The notes under the pieces: generated by a model
What the model saw: only the letters and a program-made list of their open reading frames with translations
What the model was told of the DNA's origin: nothing
Databases searched by the model: none
Position numbers and translations under genes: made by a program
Assembly: GCF_029784135.1 (NCBI RefSeq)
Contig: NC_073745.1
Location: 57,615,705-57,679,704, forward strand
Source: Toxorhynchites rutilus septentrionalis
Taxonomy: Eukaryota; Arthropoda; Insecta; Diptera; Culicidae
Reading direction: 5' to 3'
DNA length: 64,000 nt
Part shown: piece after piece, positions 53,591 to 64,000 of the stretch
How positions within the stretch are numbered: the first letter of the stretch is position 1
Layout: each line of letters begins with the position of its first letter

Positions 53591-56500
53591 TCTTGAGAAT
53601 GGCTGCATTTAGAAGGAGATCGATGAAGAGCTTTTTTGTTTTAATTCACATCAGGATTCATAATTTGTGGCTAAAAATGATTGTTAACATACAAAAATTC
53701 GAAGTTTCGATTTTCTGCAGTGTATATTTTTTTCACGTTTTAACATCAATACTCTATGACTCGGTATTTCGGTACGACTCATAGTTTTTGAGATATAAAT
53801 TATCAAAAATTCTCTCACTAAAATCGATACGCCCCTTTCAAAAGTTACACTTTAGTCAAAAAAGTCCCAAATGCCGTGGAAAACTCATATTTCCTCCAAC
53901 CCAAACGGGATACAAACTTTCGTTCGAATCAAAAATATAAGTTTTTGAAATCCGCATTGTTAGTTCGATTTCATTTTGTACAATTGCACAATACGCCCTT
54001 TCAAAAACTCAGTCGTAATTTAAATTGGTCATATGATAATGAAAACTGTGATTTTAGGTAGTTTCAATCATAAGTACCAAGCTTCAAAGAATCAGAGAGG
54101 GTCGGGTCAGCACTACATATTGGAGATAATTTCACTATGATAAATCATAGAATATTGCAACCGATCTTCAAATCACCACCAATGTTAATTGTCAAATTCT
54201 ATTTCATATGCAGAAGAAGACCAATCAGTGTTCTTCTCGAACAGAGGAAGAACGATGGGAGAAACGTTGTACAAAGGTTATATCATTTTTTATTCGTTCA
54301 TAAACCTCGGTCCAACCATCAAACAACAACCATCTTTAAAATCTCATAAAACTATTGTAACAAAACAATGTATTTATTATGCAGAAGAATTTCCATTCGG
54401 ATGAACCAAACAATATATTCATATATTCTCCAATACGAGAGCAGAATGTCATTTTTCCAGCTGTAAAAACGCAAAGGTTGTCTTCCTCTGCACAATTGTT
54501 ATTCACGACATAGCCATTTTTGTTAACGTCTGCTTTTTTGCCACATAACCAAACACGCCCCTCGACGTCACAAAAACATCAAAATAATATCACAATACTA
54601 GCTACTAATTAGACCGGTAATTACATCGCCCCCCTCTCATTTGTACACTCTCGGACCGTATCGCTGCTGTCCACTGATGAACCCAAACCATTGTCATGTG
54701 GGTTAAAAAAAACTCAGTTTCAAACTGCTTCTGCTTAGGTCCGACCTAGCCAACGATGAGCTCTGCGGCGCAAATTGGTCAACGCCAACGGTCCTACGGC
54801 CGGGCGGTGGCTCGTGAAGCTCCGAGACGACGTCGGCCATTTTCGACGCAATTAGGTCCGCATTTGAAATGCGCACCCTGTGGCTAGCTGACGGTTGACC
54901 ATCGCAGCCATGCTCCGTGACTGGAATCGATAATTAGATAATGGAGGCGACAGGCGACGGTGGAATTTTGTGACACGGCCACCGTTTGGCCATATGGCAG
55001 GGAGGCGGTGCAAAATGGATGCAGTAAGTAGTGGTTTGCATGACGAATGCATTCTCGTGGGAATACAATTCAAGCGAGGTACCAGATGCGAGTACTGCAT
55101 AGTAAGGGATGACAAATTGCTACCAGACATGAATAAATCACCAATAAAGCACCACAATCTTCGACCCGTGAACACGTGTTTCTTTCTCCCCAATAGGTAC
55201 CATGCTTCTGATTAAGACGTTACAATCTGCCTAAGACGGAGCAGATAATGAATCAAACGCTCTCGAACAGGATAATTGAGCCTCGGTGAGTTATGAGTTT
55301 GTTTACGCTCTCGCGCAAATCGCGTGATCTGCTTCAGCCTGCAAAGAGATCGATCAGGCATATGGAGGAGATCATACGATTATTGATTTTTCCAAGGAAT
55401 TTGTTTTTGCAGGCGCCTTGGGATGGTTACGGCAGCGCCTGACGAAACAAGCGAGAAACAACCTCTCCTCGACAGCAAACAGTAATTATATTCGCTTCCA
55501 CATCCGAGAGTGAGAAACCGTTGTTTAAAGTTTGAAAAGTTGCAGCAGATCTCGTATTTTACTTCTCTCGAATAGCGATTATAGCAATTAGTTATAATTT
55601 CTCGGCTGGAATCAATCCACGCGTTCGCGAATCGGAGGAGGGGGCGGCAAGTGAACCGTCGCGGGTGCAACTAAATTGTGGGTATCAAGTGCTCATGTTT
55701 TACCTCGCTCGAGCGAGAGCATGATCGTCGAGTTCAGAAGGCCTCATCGAATCTGTAGTCCGACGGGTAGCTCGATTTGATTTATACAATTTCAAATATC
55801 GCACTCGCTCCGGTTCACTATTCTCGGTTGGTTGGTAGCTCTGCGGACGTCGCCCGCGGCAAGCCGTAATACGCTGTGGTCGGATTAAGCGAGGCAAGAT
55901 TTATGACTTCCTCCTTAAATTATTGAAACACACGGGCTTATCTGATAAGAACGATGATTGAGAACCGGTACGTACTCGGGGATATATTTTCTCGGGGTGC
56001 TCCGAATCCAGAAGCATAGACGCGCAAAATCTCGGCTGCGCGCTTGTTCGCACCCAAGGTGAAGACTCGCATCAGATGGTTGTGGAGACGGGCGAAGCGG
56101 ACGAGCTTGGCGAGGGGCCGAACGATGGTGGATAATTCCTGAGGATACGAGAATTATTCGGAAAAATAAAGAGGTAAAAAATGTAAGATTTGCGTTTTCT
56201 CCGTGTCAAACTTCGATTCTATTCAATCGCGATGAACAATGGAATATGAATTCTGAATAAATGATAGTAGAGGAAGTGGGGGCAAAGTGGTCACCCTAAG
56301 GAATATTCGCGCACATACCGCTTCAATTCCTGTTTCTCGAAGAATATTACAGTTCAACTTATTGTTCTTCAAGATAGCACGACGTTTACTACAAAAATTC
56401 AAAATAGTACACTTTTCATCATTAGAAAAAAAGGTGAAAAATCGAACTTTTTTTTTTGCTTGGAGGTATACTGCCGTAATCTCGCAAAGTGACGCAAGCG

Positions 56501-56899
56501 CCAACATTGACATTTTACGTTTTTTGTTATAGATCGATAAAAAATACTAAATTGTTCCAAACAACTGTGAAAATTTACAGAAATGTGTCAAAATGACCCC
56601 GTGAAAGCTTGAAAACGGAGTGGCGCAAGCGCCATTTCCATTGTGATGGGGCGCAAGCGCCATTTTCTCTATGTTGTGGGGTAATTTGATAGTGATGCGA
56701 TGTGATTTTTTGGTCTGTTCTGATAGAGTACGATGAACGAGCAGGGACAGCAATATTCACATAACAACTTCTTCCGCAGTGAACGTTTAGCATAATAAAA
56801 GTCACATGCCTTATTTCTTGTAAAAAACACTTTTCCGAGAAGCTTGTCATACCAAGTATTTTAATCAAAAACAGTCCATCCCCATGTAATGGTACTTTT
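53591..56899 (+). other. Mostly non-repetitive block, no supported gene
   Basis: AT-rich to about 54650, then GC-richer to about 56150. Short frames such as 54852-55193 (minus) and 55380-55670 (minus) show no recognised domain. Near 56490, 56620 and 56650 the near-palindrome GGCGCAAGCGCCA or a close form recurs. Splice-like or promoter-like assignments would be guesses. Confidence 0.35.
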
Positions 56900-57944
56900 G
56901 ACGTGGGACTACGTCTAACCGGAGTATATGGGGGGTAAAATGAAAACCTAAACACAGAACATGCAGGAAAAAATGAAAGATTCCAAATGCTTATAATTCG
57001 AACATTTCTTACTGGATCGGAAAGATGTTTGCATCAATTGATACGGAATATTTCTACGCTTCTATCGCAATTAATAAAATGTTATTTTTCATTAGATAAA
57101 CAATTGAATAACTGTGAAATATCAAGCGTTATCTAAACGCCCTAACTGCCTAGTTTTGATTGGCCCGATTTACGGTTTCCCGAACACAGACTTCAAAATC
57201 AATGTACCTGTAGGAATCCGCTTAGCAAATATACATGCAAGTAGGGAGTATCTTTGTTCCAACCGAGCTGTGTTTCCCTAACACGGACTTCAAAGTCAAT
57301 GTGCCTGGGGGAATCCACTTTGTAAATACAAGAGAGTCGGGGGTATTTTTGTTCCGACTGAAATGTGTTTCCCTAACGCAGACTTCAAATCCATGGAGTG
57401 TGGGGAAATTGGTATTGAAAAAACAATCTTGTCGGGGACATTTTTGTTCCGGCTGTAATGTGTTTATCCAACACAGACTTCAAATCCAAGGAGCGTGGGG
57501 AAATTGGCGTTACAAATACATACAATACGGGGGCATTTTTATTCCGGCTGAAATGTGTTTATCTATTACAGACTTCTAAACAAAGGTGTCTGGGGAACTC
57601 GGAATTGCAAATACATGCAAATCGGGGGCATATTTGTTCCGACTGAAATGTGTTTGTCTAACACAGACTTCAAAACCAACATGTAACAAACAAACAACAT
57701 ACCAAACGTAAATGGATTGTCATTAAATTTACTTGTAACGAAGAACATAATCCATCCAAATGCATGAATTGACCTCACATGGTATGATACAATCGTTTTA
57801 CTTACAAGGCAAATATATTCAATTCAATTGAATTCGGAAATTGTTTCATTCAATCAAAAACTAAATCAATACAAACAAATGATTGCTAAGCTAAGGTAGT
57901 CCCACGTCAACCTTGCGGTTATATCATAGATACAACCAAACCAC
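56900..57944 (+). mobile_element. GH12: complete type-C GH element
   Basis: It starts TTTT|GACGTGGGACTACGTC, with CCAAT-type TTTTGATTGGCCCGATTT at about 57154, then an array of 95-bp units. It ends CCACGTCAACCTTGCGGTTA, a hairpin around ATCATAGAT, and ACCAAACCAC|TTTT. It is inserted in non-repetitive sequence. Confidence 0.78.
57175..57685 (+). repeat. 95-bp tandem array, five to six units
   Basis: The marker TGTTT..CTAACACAGACTTC recurs with G at 57272, 57367, 57462, 57557 and 57652: exactly 95 bp each time. Each unit also has GTTCC(G/A)RCTGAAATGTGTT and CTGGGGAA(A/T)T segments. The period is not a multiple of three. Confidence 0.85.
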
Positions 57945-58155
57945 TTTTATAATAGCAATTTTGTTTCAGAATTAGAAATCATGTACTAAGAAGCTCACAA
58001 AACCATGTACTTTATATTCATAAAATCAAACTCATCTTAAAGTACAGTTATCCTAGATTGAAGTGTATTGCTGTTCTCACATATAGCTCATAAAGATTAG
58101 ATCTAAACAGTTCAAACTCATCAATTTAATTGTTGATTACAACGATTCCCTAATA

Positions 58156-59248
58156 TAAAGTGACCATATGACCAGAGGTCTAACGCGGGACACCAACAAA
58201 AAAAACAACGTTGTGTATATAAGTTATGTAAACATGAGCTGTAAAAATATACAAAAATAATTTAATCAGTCTCGTTTATTCGTGAAATTTTTGGCATGAC
58301 AGATAATGCGATAAGCTCCAAAAAACCTTCAGTATACATATATTTTTCCTCAAGAACATTCAGTTCATTTTGTACATTTAATGGTACAAACCGATTACTT
58401 ACGCTTTCACGGTGCTTAAACCAGAGATCGTCAATTTCAGATGCAACTTACAACTGATTGTAATATTGCCACTCTCCATCAGTATGGAAAACTGCAGCCT
58501 AACAACCACATTTCAGATCATTTATATTCGAAAAAGTCTCAAAGAACTCTGGGGCTGTTATCAATAGACAAAACATTGGATTTCAATGGTTAAAATATTT
58601 TGAAAACTCGGTTACTCAGAATTTTTATATACTCCACCTCTATTTCCTCATGAAAATCTTTCAGCGTCGAATGACTCTAAAACTTGATTATTATCCCTTC
58701 AACATTTACGGGAAGTTGATCCGCAGCCGCCTGAATTGTGTTGCTGAAGATATAGGCAACGCGTCCTACAACTATTGTCGGTATTTAAGTTGATCCTTAA
58801 GCTTGTCATAGACGTCTTGGCCTTCCCTAAGAGGGCCGCCAAAGTTCGTGTTCATATTATCTGCCGAATAAGAAGAGCAATGTGCATATAATATTTGATA
58901 AAAATTTCAAAAATTAATGTCGCGATGATTTCAGACGTATGTTTTTTTAACGGTTGTAGTCAAAAACAGAGGAAGAAGTTTTTTGTCTTGATAAGTCAAA
59001 GCATCGGAAAAAAAATACGAGATACGAGAAATAGCCCAACAGAACACTGAATCAGAACATTCGTTTCAATCGGTAACGATTCCCAGATTCACAGATCACG
59101 AAAAAATTTTGGCTAATAGAGAAAACGATCTAGAACTAGCGACTAAGTTTTGACAAACGCGGGACGTTTCGCGGGACGTAATCTGACGCGGGACACTTTG
59201 CTGAAACGCGGGACTGTCCCGCGAAAAGCGGGACGTCTGGTCAGTTTA
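58156..59248. mobile_element. 1.1-kb TIR element with 8-bp duplication, hAT-like size class
   Basis: CCCTAATA lies at 58148-58155 and 59249-59256. The ends TAAAGTGACCATATGACCAG (left) and TAAACTGACCAGACGTCCCG (right, inverted) match imperfectly. The motif CGCGGGAC recurs at both ends. An 8-bp duplication fits hAT-type elements; no transposase is present. Confidence 0.65.
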
Positions 59249-60136
59249 CCCTAATATGTAGTGTCTTTTTTTCTTCAGGCATCAAGGGACAAAGCTTCTT
59301 GACGATGTTTACTTTCCTCGCCTGTTCAATTTCTCTTTCGGATAAATTGAAGCTGAGTGTTGATTGAAGGATAAATGTCGGATTTGGTGAACAGCTCAAC
59401 TCTTCTAAATGCTCCAAACGAAACGAAACACATCTTGTAACGAAACTCAAAACATCCTCGCGTAAACTGAATCTGTTTTACTTCGGATAATTTCGGACGG
59501 CATTATGTTATTTAACACGGATGGTTTCAATTGCATTTTGAGGACAGGAAGTGGGAGTCGGACATTGTCCCGTAGATGGGCAGCTTCGCGCCCGAAACCG
59601 TTCGACATAAGGTAAATTTTAATTCGTTTAATTAAGTAAGAACAATAAGTGTTATGTCTTGTCTCGCGTCGCGTCTTATGAGTGTCGTGAAGTTCTTACG
59701 TTGCACAGCAATTAAAAATAATAAGTGAAGTGGGTTATATCTATGGTATAATCGCAATGGTGACGTAGGACTATCGGTGATTCAGTGATCATTTGTTTGA
59801 AGTTGAATCTGAATCCATTCTGAATGAATGACTAAATGAATATTTGAGGCACTTCGAAAACGAGAGCTCTTTCGCTTGCATGTTATTTTCAATGCCAAGA
59901 GGAACTGGCAGATTATTTTGCAGCAGCGATATCTTTCCGGATTCTTCTCGAAGTCCACCACCAGTGGTTAATGCTAACTCGATAACCACCTGTTAATAGC
60001 ACTTGATTGAAAAAGTCACATGAGGGTTGTGTCCGAGACGCGACCGCATAATTGACGTAGGATTTCGTTAGGTTATCTGTTGATTTTGGATATGTTTGAA
60101 GAATTACATCGTTAAGCTCTTTAAGAATGATTTGGT

Positions 60137-60152
60137 GGACCTGAAAAGGGCC
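60137..60152 (-). terminator. Histone-type 3' stem-loop in GH14
   Basis: The minus strand reads GGCCCTTTTCAGGTCC with ACCAAATC downstream, the same form as in GH8. GH15 is inserted five bases upstream of it in the sense direction. Confidence 0.65.
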
Positions 60153-60157
60153 GTTTT

Positions 60158-61413
60158 GACGTGGGACTACGTCTAACCGGAATATATGGGGGGTAAAATG
60201 AAAACCTAAACACAGAACATGCAGGAAAAAAGAAAGATTTCGAATGCTTATAACTCGGACATTTCTTGCTGGATCAGAAAGATGTTTGTATCAATTGATA
60301 GGGAAAATTGCTACGCATCTATCGTAGTTAATAAAATGTTATTTTTCATTAGATAATCAATTGAATAACTGTAAAATGTTAAGCTTTACTTAAACGCCCT
60401 AAATGCCTCGTTTTGATTGGCCCAATTTACGGTTTCCCCAACACAGCCATCATAACCAAGTAACCTTAGGTAAATCAGCATTGCAATTACATGAAAGTAG
60501 AGGAATTTTTGTTCTCACCAAAATGTGTTCCCTAACACAGACTTCAAAACTAAGCAGTGTTGGAGAAATCGGCCTTGCAAATACATGAAAGTAGGGGGAG
60601 CTTTTGTTTCTACCGAAATGTGTTCCCTAACAGAGATTTCAAAAGAAAGGTGCCTGGAGGAAATCGGCATTGCATTCATGCAAGTTGGTGGGATTTTTGT
60701 TCCGACTGAAATGTGTTTCCCTAACACAGACTTCAAACCCATGGAGTGTGGGGAAATTGGCATTTCAAATACAAGTAAGTCGAGGACAGCGTTTATGTTC
60801 CGACTGAAATGTGTTCCCCTAACACTGACTTTAGAACCAAGGTGTCTGGGAAAATTAGCATTGCAAATCCACGCAGGTCGGGAGTATTTTTGTTCCGACT
60901 GAAATGTGTTCCCCAAATCCAGACTTTAAAACCAAGGGGAAATCGGCTTTGCAAAAAAAATGCAAAGTGCGGGTACTTTTGTATTCGCTTGCTTGTGTGC
61001 AGATCAGAATCTGTTTCCCTAACACGGTCTTCTAAACATAGACACCTGGGAAAATCGTGCAGATACTAGAGGCGAATGAACTTTCAAGTTTGAAACCTCT
61101 ATAGTATAAAAAAGTAGAAGTTGAAGTTGTTGATTCATGCAAGCCGGGAGTACTTCTACATCTGCATGTTTTTTTTGCACTCCGAAAAGTACTTTCCTAA
61201 CACGGATTACAAAAGTGGGTACGGTTATTCAATATTGCATTGAAGGATATGCCTTCATATCTTCTGCTCACTGAATTTCTACACATACCATTTGATGATT
61301 AGGCAAAATGTTGTTTCATCCAATCAAAAATTTAATCAATACAAACCAATGATTGCTAGGCTAATGTAGTTCCACGTCAACCTTGCGGTTATATCATACA
61401 TATAACCCACCCA
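60158..61413 (+). mobile_element. GH15: complete type-C GH element with 95-bp array
   Basis: It starts CCGTTTT|GACGTGGGACTACG and ends CCACGTCAACCTTGCGGTTA, then TACATATAACCCACCCA|TTTTTG. The uninterrupted target (CCGTTTTGTTTGG) is visible in GH9 at about 43281. About six 93-99-bp units run from 60430 to 61060. A short piece resembling a SINE tail region (GAGGCGAATGAACTTTC) follows near 61069. Confidence 0.78.
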
Positions 61414-62937
61414 TTTTTGTTTGGTTGTTGGGTATTGCTTGTTCACTCCATCAGTGTTTACCGAGTGATGATGACAGAAGGATGGTAAACAGTCATTGGA
61501 TGGTGCGTATCAGATAAAAGATTCCGAAGTGGAACGAGACATGATGAGAACCGCCCTCTGTGATCCTAGACGAGATGCCTTATGTGATATGTATGGATGA
61601 GATAAAGAAAAAAAATTCACCACTGTAATATAAGATAATTATTAATACCGAACACAATTATTAATTTTTCTCAACAGTAAAAACATGTTACTTTAATATA
61701 GCGAAAATGTATTTGAAATGGGAATTATTTATTCAACCCAATGCGAATTTTAATTAGACTAACAACACCTAATACTATATGTAAAGCATGGGAAATCACT
61801 ATTTCTTCTCTTTTCCAATTTTTCTCGCCGTTAAACTTTCCTTGGATGAAAATGAACACAACATAACAGACAGCCTCAACCAAACGATAAATCGTTTCAT
61901 ATATCAAGTCATTTTTAACCCCTTCACGTATTATTTAATACGTCACAAATCAATTGATTTCACTACTCTGCTCTGTTCTAGTGCCCTATGTTATGCAAGT
62001 ACACCACGAGTGAGACTCGATGTTGTGCGGGGAAGGGTCAACACAACGGCTATCGTATACAATTTTACACTTACACTTGTGCTAAATTTTTCACAATGCA
62101 CAATCGGACATTGATATGGAATTTCACGAAGCAATCAACATTATAGTTCCAAATTTAATTTTTATTTGCTAGAATAAATCGTATCACTCTCCTTACTTGC
62201 AATATGAAGATGTCCCCGACTTTCATGTATGTTTCAATGTCGATTTCCATCAGGCAGTTTGATTTTGATGTCTCTGTTAGGGAACACATTTCGGTGGGAG
62301 CAAAAGCTCCCCCTACTTTCATGTATTTGCAATGCTGATTTCCCCCAGGCAGCTTGGTTTTGATGTCTCTGTTAGGGAACCGTCGCATGTGTCGTCAATT
62401 TCGACCAATCAGAAGTGGGTATTTCCGTTAGGATAGGGGTTGAGATTTTTCAATTGTTTGATAGTAAGTTTAATGATATATATTATTTTATTCAATATAA
62501 AAAATTGTTATGGAGTGCCGGAATCGATTGACGCAAAAATTTCATCAATCCATCATGAATTGACTGAGCAATAAGCGTTTGAAATCGGACAATTTTCACG
62601 ATGAGCTCGATTTTCGATTTTCAATTTGTACCCCAATATGTTCCCGAAAGACGTAATCCTACGTCAAAACCACAGAATCAATTGTATTTGGTCGCATTAT
62701 TATATGGATAGAAAACGTTAAAATAAACTCTTTCGAATGTAATTTGCAATTCCAAGGGGAACTGACAGATTATTTTTCAGCAACGGTCACTTCTTTCCGG
62801 ATTCTTCTCAATAATCAGCAAACGTAAAGAGTTGCGCGCGTGTATGTGTGTGTGACGGTTGCTCCGATGTCTCAACCGGAACTAATTTTCGATGCTGGTA
62901 TTCTCTCGGTCGTTTTCTCTTCTCTTAATGATAATGA

Positions 62938-63030
62938 ATCTCTTGATCCCTCGCCGTCCAGCTCGTCCAGCTCGTTCAACTCGTTCAGTAACGATGTTGT
63001 CTTGTCGATGTCCTCACGAAAAATGAATAC
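62938..63030 (-). mobile_element. SINE-like element, copy 5, fragment
   Basis: The minus strand carries CATCGTTACTGAACGAGTTG and GAGCTGGACGGCGAGGGATC, matching the 5' half of the SINE with a short internal duplication of the GAGCTG segment. The 3' half and target duplication were not found. Confidence 0.5.
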
Positions 63031-63686
63031 GTTTCACCACCACAATATCGCTTAAGTATGCTTTTTGTCCGTGACTGAATCGAAAGAAGGTGTGGTTTAC
63101 GATGGAAATTTGGAAGGCAAACTAGAGGCGAATGAACTCTTTGACTTTGAAACTTTCGGCGACTGAGCAATAATTGAAAATTATATGATGCGAAACATTT
63201 TCCATTGCGCGCGCGAACTGTATTCGATACGAAAATATTCTACTGATGGGGGAGAATAATCTTCAGAAGCTTTCCTGCTAATTAGTTGCACTTGATTGAA
63301 AAATCACAAAACCAAATGTATTCGATCGCAGCAGTACTGTGTGGATAGAAAACATTAAAATAAACTCTTCCGCTTGAACAAAATTTTCAATTCCAAGGGA
63401 ACTGGCAGATTATTTAGCAGTAACGAATACATCATTCCGGATTCTTCTCGAAGTCCACCACCAGTGGTTAATGCTAACTTGATAACCACCTGTTAATTGT
63501 ACTTGATTGAAAAATCACAAAACCAACTGTATTTGATCGCAGTTTTACATGGATAGGAAACATTAAAATAAACTTTTTCACGTGAATGTATTTTGCAATT
63601 CCCAGGGAAACTGGCAGATTATTTTTCAGCAACGATTGAATCTTTCCGGAATTTTCTCGATGCTGAATGGCATCAAAACGAAAAAA

Positions 63687-64000
63687 CAGGAAGTGGGTTA
63701 TATCTATGGTATAACCGCAAGGGTGACGTAGGACTATCGTTGATTTAGAGATCATTTGTTTGAAGTTGAATCTGAATTCATTCTGAATGAATGAATATTT
63801 GGAGAACTTCGAAAACGAGAGCGTTACGTTGGAGCCACAAGGTTTTATGCATCCAATATTGGATACGGAAATATCCTACTGATGGGGAAGAATAATCTTC
63901 AGAAGCTATCCTGTTAATTGCGATTGATTGAAAAATCACAAAACCAAATGTATTTGGTCACAGTGTTTCATGGATAGAAAACATTAAAATAAACTCTTTC
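63687..64000 (-). mobile_element. GH16: type-C GH element, 3' part, runs off the window
   Basis: The minus-strand 3' end shows CACCCTTGCGGTTATACCAT, AGATATAACCCACTTCCTG and then TTTTTT. It is inserted into the T run of GH13 that is unbroken in GH10 (GGAATTTTTTCCG, about 44252). The interior repeats the GH10 sequence. Confidence 0.7.

Larger units (their letters stand above)
60015..62665 (-). mobile_element. GH14: type-A GH element with GH15 inside
   Basis: The 3' end (minus) at 60015 has the GTGTCTCGGACACAACC hairpin and TCATGTGAC. The 5' hairpin is at 62665-62650 after TTTT. GH15 is inserted at the T run next to its histone stem-loop. Apart from GH15 it closely matches GH8 in inverted orientation. 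Confidence 0.8.
59724..63686 (-). mobile_element. GH13: type-C GH element holding GH14, 3' part
   Basis: The 3' end (minus) shows GATAGTCCTACGTCACC, then the TTATACCATAGATATAACCC hairpin at about 59724. Its interior carries several units of the 190-210-bp repeat also found in GH10. It is interrupted at 60015-62665 by GH14 and at 63687 by GH16. A diverged SINE fragment lies at 62938-63030. Its 5' hairpin would lie beyond the window. Confidence 0.62.

Noticed and set aside
57175..57685. 95-bp repeats as a CRISPR array
   Set aside because: There are no spacers, the unit is long and contiguous, and the DNA is from an insect.
60515..60916. Open frames of 125-133 codons across the 95-bp arrays as genes
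   Set aside because: They are open on both strands because the repeat lacks stops in some frames. The period is not divisible by three, so the protein would not repeat, and start positions differ among arrays.

Overview
The window looks like mosquito DNA, most likely culicine (Aedes-type). The evidence is one recognisable single-copy gene, the insect rdgC/PPEF-type calcium-dependent protein phosphatase, with an 18.6-kb repeat-packed intron, plus DD37E IS630-Tc1-mariner transposons, a family described from mosquitoes. The exact species cannot be read from the sequence. I see no bacterial genes, tRNA, rRNA or CRISPR array. Almost everything outside two rdgC exons and a few quiet blocks is mobile DNA, much of it nested.

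Layout. 295-473 and 19088-19663 are the last two exons of rdgC (+ strand). The intron between them holds a full-length I-clade LINE (817-11020, minus) with a 13-bp target duplication and a (TAA)n tail. Its RNase H domain is split by a 3.8-kb element (1945-5747). Further right in the intron are a non-autonomous element (11741-13680) carrying a dead DD37E transposon, a tandem SINE-like array (14477-15705), a SINE and two MITEs. From 21.7 to 26.2 kb another non-autonomous element carries a paralogue of the 1945-5747 insert. From 26.5 to 29.2 kb there are two apparently identical 1322-bp elements in tandem. From 30 to 64 kb there are nested mariners, three more DD37E copies (one with an intact 324-residue transposase at 52462-53436), a 3.1-kb TIR element, truncated LINE ends, a BEL/Pao-like LTR, and many copies of one unusual repeat family.

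That family is the main discovery candidate. I label it GH (GTAG-hairpin); GH1 to GH18 are my own labels. Thirteen 5' ends share the hairpin GACGTAGGACTACGTC or a close variant, each following a run of at least four T. Fifteen 3' ends share an inverted TCCTACGTC-like motif about 35-50 bp from the end, then a terminal hairpin, then another T run. Comparisons of filled and empty sites inside this window show a TTTT duplication. GH elements carry CCAAT-type promoter segments, 95-bp tandem repeats and histone-type 3' stem-loops. GH1 and GH3 each carry two decayed histone H2A genes in tandem, with promoter, coding region and 3' stem-loop. This looks like a mobile-element family that captured and spread replication-dependent histone gene parts.

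The stretches 36960-39303, 46148-48361 and 53591-56899 are the least repetitive; no gene could be supported there. All alignments were made by eye, and element ends are accurate to a few bases.
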